12,564 nucleotides of DNA from assembly GCA_035695265.1 (NCBI GenBank), contig DASSEM010000187.1, forward strand, positions 1-12,564. Reading direction: 5' to 3'. A program made the translations under genes and the position numbers. Origin of the DNA: RHKX01 sp035695265 (GTDB lineage Bacteria > Actinomycetota > Thermoleophilia > Solirubrobacterales > 70-9). The notes under the pieces were generated by a model, which did not search any database, was not told the DNA's origin, and saw nothing but the letters and a program-made list of their open reading frames with translations. Shown here in pieces: positions 6,176 through 11,588 of the stretch; within the stretch, counting starts at the first letter, position 1; the number at the start of each line of letters is the position of its first letter.

Positions 6176-8977
6176 GTGAGCCGCGAAGTCGAAGCCCTCG
6201 TCGAGCGCGAGGCGGAGCTTGGCAGCGCCGGTGCCGCGCTCGAGGGGGTCGCCGCCGGGACCGGCGGTGTGATCTCCGTCGAGGGGCCGGCGGGGATCGG
6301 CAAGACCGCCCTGATCGCCGCGCTGGTGGAGCGCGCGAGCGACGAGGGGTTCGCGATCCGCACAGCCCGGGGAAGCGAGCTCGAGATCGACTACGCGTTC
6401 GGCGTCGTTCGCCAGCTCTTCGAGGGCGCGGTGGCCGAGCTCGGAGCCGATGTCGCCCTGGCCGGCTCGGCTGCGCCCGCCGCGAGCCTGTTCGAGGCGG
6501 CCGCGGCGCCCGCTGAGGCGGTGGCCGCGGGCAACGTTTCCTTCGCGGTCCTCCACGGCCTCTACTGGATGGCACTCAACGTCGCCGGCGACGAGCCGCT
6601 GCTCCTCGTCGTGGACGACCTGCAGTGGTGCGACCGGCCATCGCTCCGGTTTCTGGCCTACGTCGCCAACCGCCTCGACGGGACCCGGATCGGCCTGCTG
6701 ACCGGCTATCGCTCGACCGAGCCCGGAGTCGATCCGGCGCTCGTCGCCGGGATCGCGGCGGGGCCGGCGACGACCGTGATCAGCCCGCGCCCGCTCTCGC
6801 TCGACGGCATCGGCGCGCTGATCGAGCGCCGCTTCGAGCGGCCCGGGGATGCCGAGTTCAGCGACGCCTGCCGGCGTGCCTCCGGCGGCAATCCGCTGCT
6901 GCTCGAGCAGACGCTCGAGGCGCTTGCCATGGACGGCCGCTCCCCGACCGCCCGCGATGCCGCCGCGGTAACCGACGTCGGCTCGCGCGCCGTGTCGCGA
7001 ACGGTGATCGCCCGGCTGCGCGGGCTGCCCCCGGAGGCGGGCGAGGTCGCCCGCGCGGTGGCGATCCTCGGCGACGGCAGCGACGTCGCCACGGTCGCCC
7101 GCTACGCGGATCGCGAGCCCGAGGCAATCGCCGAGTCGACCGCCGCACTCGCGCGGGCCGGGATCCTGGCGCCGCGCACCCCGCTCGAGTTCGCCCATCC
7201 GCTGGTCCGCGCCGCGATCGTCGAGGACGTCCCGCCCGGCGAGCGCGAGCTCGCCCATGCCCGGGCTGCTCGGTTGATGCGCGAGCTCGAGGCGGCGCCG
7301 GAACGGGTCGCCGCGCAGCTCCTCGCCGCGCCTCCGGTCGCCGAGCCGTGGGCCGCCGAGGTCCTCGATCGGGCCGCCCAGGTCGCGGTGGCGAGCGGCG
7401 CCGCCGACAGCGCCGTCACCTACCTGACCCGGATGCTCGCCGAGCCGATCGAGTCGGAGCGGCGCCCGGGCGTGCTGCTGCAGCTCGGCATGGCCGAGGC
7501 GGGCACCGGCGGTGTCGCGGCGCCCGGCCATCTGCTCGAGGCCTACCGCGAGCTCGACGTCCCCGAGCTCCGGGTCGCCGCTGCCTACGCGCTCGCACGG
7601 GTCCTGCTCTTCGTCGGGGAGCCTCAGCGAGCCGCCGAGCTCGCCGCCGGGGCGCAACGTGAGCTCGCCGCCGATGCCCCCGACCTGATCCCGATCGTCG
7701 AGTCGGTCGAGCTGATCTCGATCTACTTCGGCGCCGACGTTCCCGATGCCGAGGAGCGCTTCCGGCGGCTCCGCGAGCTGCCCGCCGACCCGAGCCCGGG
7801 GGAGAGCGTGCTCGCCGCGGCCGCCTCCTACGACTGGCTCTACCGCGGCGGATCGGCCGAGGAGTGCGCGGCGCTCGCCTCGGCGGCGATCGAACGGGCG
7901 GCGCAGATGGAGGTGGACACCGGCCTCACCTGGATCGTCGCGAACGTCGTGCTCGTCGCCGCCGAGCGCCCCGAGGCGCTCGAGGTCTGGGACCGGGCGC
8001 TCGCCCGCTCCCACCGCCAGGGCTCGATGTTCGGGGTGATGAGCGTGCAGCTCTGGCGCGGGTTCACCGAGCTCCACCACGGCGAGCTCGAGGACGCCGA
8101 GCTGTCGCTGCGGGCCGGGGTCGAGCAGATCCGGCTGCTCGGTGGATCGACCCTCCACTACGCCTACGGGCTGCTCGCCTCGACACTGATCCGGCGCGGC
8201 CGGGTCGAGGACGCGGAGCGCGAGCTACACACGATCGAGCGGCCCGAGGGGATCGGCGATGGGGCGCTGGTCTGGAAGGTGGCGGAGATCGAGCTGCTGC
8301 TCGAGCGCGGCCGCGACGAGGAGGCGCTCGCCGCCGCGGAGCGACACGTCGAGCTCTGCGGCTGGCGGGTCAACCCGGCGTTCGCGCCCGGCCGGCGGCT
8401 GCCGGCCCGGGCTCTGGTCCGGCTCGACCGCGCCGGTGAGGCCGCGGAGGCCCTGCGCGAGGACCTCGAGCTCGCCGAGCTCTGGGGGGCTCCGGGCACG
8501 GTCGGCCGCGCGCTCGCGCAGCTCGGCGAGCTCCGCGGACCCGACGGGATCGAGGATCTCGAGCGCGGTGTCGAGCTGCTCGATGCCTCGCCGCTGAAGC
8601 TCGATCGCGCTCGCGCGCTGGCGGCGCTCGGCGGCGCCCTCCGCCGGTCCCGCCGCCCGAGTGACGCCCGCGATCCGCTCCGCCGCGCCTACGAGCTCGC
8701 CGAGGCGTGCGGGGCGGAGCCGCTCGCGGCCGAGATCCGCACCGAGCTCCACGCCACCGGCGCCCGCCCGCGCTCGAGCGCCCTCTCCGGCCCCGACTCG
8801 CTGACCGCCTCCGAGCGCCGCGTCGCTGACATCGCCGCCGACGGCAAGACCAACAAGCAGATCGCCCAGGAGCTCTTCGTCACCCCGAAGACCGTCGAGG
8901 TCCACCTCTCCAACGCCTACCGCAAGCTCGACATCAGCGGCCGCCGCGAGCTCGCCGGCGCGCTCGCCGGCGACTGA
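6176..8977 (+). CDS. Large ATP-binding LuxR-family transcriptional regulator (LAL/MalT-like)
   Basis: A 933-residue signal-transduction ATPase and DNA-binding regulator of the cytoplasm. An N-terminal AAA/NTPase domain has Walker A GPAGIGKTA (Lys43) and Walker B LLLVVDDLQW (Asp147, Asp148), then RASGGNPLLLEQ, typical of the sensor/winged region of LAL regulators. A long Ala/Leu/Glu-rich helical middle (about residues 400-860) looks like TPR-type repeats that would bind an inducer or partner. The C-terminal LuxR helix-turn-helix begins at LTASERRVADIAADG (residue 876), with NKQIAQELFVTPKTVEVHLSNAYRK-type recognition, and runs to the end. The GTG start fits the common LVEREAEL opening of the family. 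It sits between two genes that carry a shared upstream element, so it is a natural candidate regulator of both; the inducer is unknown. Confidence 0.94.
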   Translation: MSREVEALVEREAELGSAGAALEGVAAGTGGVISVEGPAGIGKTALIAALVERASDEGFAIRTARGSELEIDYAFGVVRQLFEGAVAELGADVALAGSAAPAASLFEAAAAPAEAVAAGNVSFAVLHGLYWMALNVAGDEPLLLVVDDLQWCDRPSLRFLAYVANRLDGTRIGLLTGYRSTEPGVDPALVAGIAAGPATTVISPRPLSLDGIGALIERRFERPGDAEFSDACRRASGGNPLLLEQTLEALAMDGRSPTARDAAAVTDVGSRAVSRTVIARLRGLPPEAGEVARAVAILGDGSDVATVARYADREPEAIAESTAALARAGILAPRTPLEFAHPLVRAAIVEDVPPGERELAHARAARLMRELEAAPERVAAQLLAAPPVAEPWAAEVLDRAAQVAVASGAADSAVTYLTRMLAEPIESERRPGVLLQLGMAEAGTGGVAAPGHLLEAYRELDVPELRVAAAYALARVLLFVGEPQRAAELAAGAQRELAADAPDLIPIVESVELISIYFGADVPDAEERFRRLRELPADPSPGESVLAAAASYDWLYRGGSAEECAALASAAIERAAQMEVDTGLTWIVANVVLVAAERPEALEVWDRALARSHRQGSMFGVMSVQLWRGFTELHHGELEDAELSLRAGVEQIRLLGGSTLHYAYGLLASTLIRRGRVEDAERELHTIERPEGIGDGALVWKVAEIELLLERGRDEEALAAAERHVELCGWRVNPAFAPGRRLPARALVRLDRAGEAAEALREDLELAELWGAPGTVGRALAQLGELRGPDGIEDLERGVELLDASPLKLDRARALAALGGALRRSRRPSDARDPLRRAYELAEACGAEPLAAEIRTELHATGARPRSSALSGPDSLTASERRVADIAADGKTNKQIAQELFVTPKTVEVHLSNAYRKLDISGRRELAGALAGD

Positions 8978-8986
8978 GCCCCCGCC

Positions 8987-9049
8987 GAAACCTTGGGGTT
9001 CGGAATTGGGGGTTCACCCGATGCGGCGGTGCCCACACGCGGCGAGGAT
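8987..9049 (+). promoter_or_regulatory. Conserved upstream element, copy 2 (before the DUF4333-like lipoprotein)
   Basis: GAAACCTTGGGGT (8987-8999), GGGGGTT (9008-9014), CGATG (9019-9023) and AGGAT (9045-9049) repeat the blocks of copy 1 at 4554-4616 with the same spacing. It begins 9 nt after the LuxR-regulator stop and its CGATG ends 58 nt before the lipoprotein ATG, against 64 nt for copy 1. The dyad is weaker here (GAAACC against GGTTCA), so the directly repeated blocks, not the palindrome, are what is conserved. That favours a promoter-like, directional element. I found no third copy in the window. Confidence 0.6.
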
Positions 9050-9081
9050 GACCGCGTTCAATCCGACAAGGGAGACCGATC

Positions 9082-9393
9082 ATGACCAGGATGAAGAGAG
9101 CACTCGCAGCGACCGTCGCAATCGGCGCGCTGGCGCTCGCCGGCGCCGGCTGCGGCGACACCGTCGACGCCGCCGACCTCGAGGGGCAGCTCGCCGACCA
9201 GCTCGCGCCCCAGGCGAACGTCGATCCGGCCGACGTCAGCGTCGACTGCCCCGACGACCAGGAGGCCAAGGAGGGGTCGGAGTTCCAGTGCACCCTGACC
9301 GCGCCGAACGGCGACGAGGTCCAGGTCGACGTCACGCTGACCGACGACGAGGGCGGCTACGACGCCGTCATCCCGCCGCAGCAGTTCGACTAG
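9082..9393 (+). CDS. Small secreted lipoprotein, DUF4333-like
   Basis: A 103-residue protein with a lipoprotein signal: positive N-terminus (MTRMKR), hydrophobic stretch and lipobox LAGAGC with Cys24 as the predicted lipidated residue. The mature ~80 residues are acidic and contain VDCPDDQEAKEGSEFQCTL and a DEVQVDVTLTDD strand. The Cys-Pro plus F-x-C pair followed by a V-x-V-T-x-T strand is the pattern of DUF4333 domains found in actinobacterial lipoproteins, and the two cysteines may form a disulfide. The molecular function is unknown. The ATG is supported by AAGGGAG at 9068-9074. An element shared with the FAD oxidoreductase lies upstream, and a strong inverted repeat 18 nt after the stop may end the transcript. 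Confidence 0.85.
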   Translation: MTRMKRALAATVAIGALALAGAGCGDTVDAADLEGQLADQLAPQANVDPADVSVDCPDDQEAKEGSEFQCTLTAPNGDEVQVDVTLTDDEGGYDAVIPPQQFD

Positions 9394-9411
9394 GCGTAGG
9401 CCGGCGCCGAT

Positions 9412-9458
9412 CTGCGGGTGCATTCCGGGCTCTCTGAGAACCCGGGGTGCACCCGCAG
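9412..9458. repeat. Inverted repeat/hairpin 1 (11-bp perfect outer arms plus inner stem)
   Basis: CTGCGGGTGCA (9412-9422) pairs perfectly with TGCACCCGCAG (9448-9458). Two possible G-T wobbles and a further five-pair stem CCGGG/CCCGG (9425-9429 with 9441-9445) extend it to about 18 pairs around an 11-nt TCTC/GAGA-containing loop. It starts 18 nt after the lipoprotein stop and could act as its transcription terminator, but no T-tract follows. Confidence 0.75.
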
Positions 9459-9487
9459 CCGTTCGAGGTGCACGAGGTGGGCAGCGC

Positions 9488-9526
9488 GGCGCAGATATTC
9501 CACCTCCTGGGTGGTAAATCTGCGCC
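9488..9526. repeat. Inverted repeat/hairpin 2
   Basis: GGCGCAGAT (9488-9496) pairs perfectly with ATCTGCGCC (9518-9526). After a small internal mismatch (A-A, T-A, T-T), a second stem CCACC/GGTGG closes a 5-nt TCCTG loop. The arm sequences are unrelated to those of hairpins 1 and 3. No T-tract follows on either strand. Confidence 0.75.
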
Positions 9527-9539
9527 GGGTGGCTCGGAT

Positions 9540-9574
9540 GGCCGATTTGTCCCACCAGATGGGACAAATCGGCC
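9540..9574. repeat. Inverted repeat/hairpin 3 (15-bp perfect arms, 5-nt loop)
   Basis: GGCCGATTTGTCCCA (9540-9554) and TGGGACAAATCGGCC (9560-9574) are exact reverse complements around the loop CCAGA. It is the most regular of three successive dyads in this gap. It lies 13 nt after hairpin 2 and 91 nt before the favoured sigma-factor start. The absence of a T-tract argues against a classical intrinsic terminator; an operator, RNA structure or mobile palindrome are alternatives. Confidence 0.8.
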
Positions 9575-9585
9575 GCAAGGTGGCA

Positions 9586-9613
9586 TTGACGTTTGGCCTC
9601 GCTTCAAGATTCT
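9586..9613 (+). promoter_or_regulatory. Weak candidate promoter for the ECF sigma-factor unit
   Basis: TTGACG (9586-9591) matches a -35 box well; GATTCT (9608-9613) after a 16-nt spacer is a weak -10. This would place the transcript start near 9620, upstream of the ATG at 9665. It would be incompatible with translation from the alternative TTG at 9593. Confidence 0.25.
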
Positions 9614-9664
9614 GCCGTCGCCGGATGGGTGGGTGCGTCACAGGCACACGCTTGGTGCGACTAC

Positions 9665-10246
9665 ATGGTGATGATGCGATCGAGATTCTCCAGGGCAGCT
9701 AATCCCCTCGCGAGCTCGGATGGCTTTGCGGCGTTCTATGAACGCAATGCCAAGCAGCTCCTGATCTGGTTCGTCAAGCGGGTCGTGGAACCCGAGATCG
9801 CCATGGATCTCACCGCGGAGACGTTTGCCCAAGCGTTCCGGTCGCGCGGTCGATTTCGAGGATCTACCGAGGGGGAAGCCACCGGGTGGCTGTTCGGCAT
9901 CGCTCGCCATCAGCTCGGTTCCTTCATCAGAAGAGGGAAAGCTGAGCGGGCTGCGGTGGAGCGGCTGAAGATCCAGGTCCCTGCCCTCAGTGAGTTTGAG
10001 CATCATCAAGCGCTCGATCTCGCGGACGCCCCCCGGATTCGCTCGGCAGTGCGCGAAGCGCTCACCGGAATTAGCACCGAGCAGCAGCGTGCGGTGTGGC
10101 TACGGATCGTCGAGGAGCGCGAGTATGGCGAGGTGGCAGACCGGCTCGCGATCTCTCCGGACGCGGCCCGGGCTCGGGTGCATCGGGGCCTGCGCACCCT
10201 TGCCAAGCATCTCGCGGATCACTACGACCGAAGGGAGTTGGCCTAG
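9665..10246 (+). CDS. ECF-type RNA polymerase sigma factor
   Basis: A 193-residue alternative sigma factor that directs RNA polymerase to a specific promoter set. Region 2 is clear: FAAFYERN, then DLTAETFAQAF and RFRGSTEGEATGWLFGIARHQL. Region 4 contains QQRAVWLRIVEEREYGEVA and an RLAISPDAARARVHRGLRTL helix-turn-helix. Start choice: ATG 9665 leaves ~20 residues before FAAFYERN, normal for the family, though its ribosome site is poor and ATGs at 9671 and 9674 are also possible. A TTG at 9593 with AAGGTGG at 9577-9583 would add 24 atypical residues. Composition is unlike the neighbours: hand counts of three 60-nt lines gave 55-63% GC, against 77% in a line of the FAD oxidoreductase, suggesting transfer. 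The next gene begins at the base after its stop and may encode its regulator. Confidence 0.92.
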   Translation: MVMMRSRFSRAANPLASSDGFAAFYERNAKQLLIWFVKRVVEPEIAMDLTAETFAQAFRSRGRFRGSTEGEATGWLFGIARHQLGSFIRRGKAERAAVERLKIQVPALSEFEHHQALDLADAPRIRSAVREALTGISTEQQRAVWLRIVEEREYGEVADRLAISPDAARARVHRGLRTLAKHLADHYDRRELA

Positions 10247-10666
10247 ATGAAGTCGAAAGAGGAGTCGAGCTTTGCCGCTCTGGATGCGCTCGGTGCCGAG
10301 TTTCGGAGAGTTGCATCCGAGCAACCGACGGTCCGCAGGTACTCGTCGCGGGCTGTCGCGAGCCTCATTGGTGCTATCGCGGTGGCGTGCTTCATCGCCT
10401 TCTCCGGACCCGGTCAGGCGGTCGCCGAGGACGTGGCGGAGTTCGTGGGGATCGATAACCCCGAAGACCGACCGGACGTCAGGGAGATCAACGAGGTCCT
10501 CTCAACGCCCGGCAGCGGGAGCGCGGAGTCGAGCCTGATCACCCCCACGCTCATCGACCGGTGCGCGGAACTGCTGGAGACCGGCGGCTACAACATCCCC
10601 TGTATCGAGATCCTGGGCCGCGATGCGCCGGAGCGGTTGCCGCAAAAGCTCCCGGAGGCGCCCTAA
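10247..10666 (+). CDS. Single-TM protein downstream of the ECF sigma factor, possible anti-sigma or accessory factor
   Basis: I recognise no domain. The 139-residue protein has a charged, helix-forming cytoplasmic N-terminus (residues 1-34, FAALDALGAEFRRVA), one hydrophobic segment at about 35-53 (VASLIGAIAVACFIAF), and an outer part of ~85 residues with Cys106 and Cys119 that could pair. The ATG abuts the sigma-factor stop, with AAGGGAG at 10231-10237 as ribosome site, so the two are made together. Membrane anti-sigma factors often have this topology and position, but the zinc-finger HxxxCxxC motif of common anti-sigma proteins is absent. It could instead be an exported target of the sigma factor. 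It ends 6 nt from the convergent HdrB-like gene and shares the lower GC of the sigma gene. Confidence 0.7.
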   Translation: MKSKEESSFAALDALGAEFRRVASEQPTVRRYSSRAVASLIGAIAVACFIAFSGPGQAVAEDVAEFVGIDNPEDRPDVREINEVLSTPGSGSAESSLITPTLIDRCAELLETGGYNIPCIEILGRDAPERLPQKLPEAP

Positions 10667-10672
10667 GGAGCC

Positions 10673-11566
10673 CTACGCCAACGCCGCGATTCGGTCGTCG
10701 ACTGCCACCGTCGAGGCGATGTGCTTCGGCATCCCGAGCTGCTTCGGGTCGAAGCCGAGCGCGAGCCCGACGAGCTGGGGGAGGTGGAGGACGGCCAGAC
10801 CGAGGTCGCGGCCGACGACCTTCGCCGCCTCGGGCTGCTGCATGTCGAGGTTGAGGTGACATAGCGGGCAGGGGGTGACGAGGCAGTCGGCGCCGGCGTC
10901 GAGCGCGTCGCCGAGGTGGGTGCCGGCCTGCCGCAGCGAGGTCTCGCGGTTCATCGTGATGATCGGGAACCCGCAGCAGCGGCGAGAGCCGTCGTAGTCG
11001 ACGACCTCGCCGCCGAGCACCTCGATGAGCTGCTCGAGGTAGAGGTCGCGGTCGGGGTGCTCGTCGTAGCCGAGGCGCGTCTTGGGGCGCAGCACGTAGC
11101 AGCCGTAGAAGGGGCCGACCCGGAGGCCGGCGAGCGGTCGCTTGACCTTCTCGGCGAGCTTGTCGAGCCCGTAGTCCTCGACGAGCAGCCAGAGGAAGTT
11201 CTTGTTCGTGAACCCGTCCTTGTCCTTGGTGTAGGCGAGGCCCTCGCCGCCGAGCGCCTCGTTGACGTGGGCCCGGTAGGCGGCGTCGGCGTCGAGCCGC
11301 TCCTGGCACTCCGACTGCGCCCCCTGGCAGGTCGAGCAGATGTTCATCATCGCCAGCCCGGTCTGCTGGGCGAGCGCGAAGGTGCGGGCGTTGAGGGTGT
11401 CGGCGAGCTCCTGGTTGTGCTCGGCGATGACGCCGGCGCCGCAGCAGTTGGCGCGGTCGAGGGTGACCAGCTCGATCCCGAGCGCCTCGGCGGTCAGCGC
11501 CATCGAGCCGTGCAGCTCGGGCGTGAAGCCGCGGGAGACGCAGCCGGGCCAGTAGGCAAGCTTCAT
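10673..11566 (-). CDS. HdrB-like CCG-domain iron-sulfur subunit (type-E complex II / SdhE-MfrE-like)
   Basis: A 297-residue protein with two complete cysteine-rich CCG domains. Domain 1 has Cys9, Cys41-Cys42-Gly and Cys77-x2-Cys80; domain 2 has Cys156, Cys197-Cys198-Gly and Cys233-x2-Cys236. In heterodisulfide reductase HdrB these domains hold noncubane [4Fe-4S] clusters. In type-E succinate:quinone or methylmenaquinol:fumarate reductases the equivalent subunit (SdhE/MfrE) replaces the haem membrane anchors. Its upstream neighbour, 22 nt away on the same strand, is SdhB-like, which supports the complex II role over a methanogen-type Hdr. CAGGAG (plus-strand 11573-11578) is the ribosome site for the ATG at 11566. 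No TM segment is obvious, so membrane contact would be peripheral. The direction of catalysis and the electron partner cannot be read from sequence. It is unrelated to the FAD-assembly factor also called SdhE. Confidence 0.88.
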   Translation of the reverse strand: MKLAYWPGCVSRGFTPELHGSMALTAEALGIELVTLDRANCCGAGVIAEHNQELADTLNARTFALAQQTGLAMMNICSTCQGAQSECQERLDADAAYRAHVNEALGGEGLAYTKDKDGFTNKNFLWLLVEDYGLDKLAEKVKRPLAGLRVGPFYGCYVLRPKTRLGYDEHPDRDLYLEQLIEVLGGEVVDYDGSRRCCGFPIITMNRETSLRQAGTHLGDALDAGADCLVTPCPLCHLNLDMQQPEAAKVVGRDLGLAVLHLPQLVGLALGFDPKQLGMPKHIASTVAVDDRIAALA

Positions 11567-11588
11567 TCGGTGCTCCTGTTCGCGGGGT

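Noticed and set aside
6119..8158. 679-codon minus-strand frame opposite the LuxR regulator
   Set aside because: No recognisable domain and compositionally biased, while the opposite strand encodes clear Walker and HTH motifs.
9412..9574. CRISPR array or integron attC interpretation of the consecutive palindromes
   Set aside because: The dyads do not share a repeat sequence or regular spacing, and no cas, integrase or cassette genes are present in the window.
9418..9702. 94-codon frame running through the three hairpins
   Set aside because: It reads across all inverted repeats and into the sigma-factor start, has no ribosome site and no recognisable domain; the dyads are a better explanation of the region.
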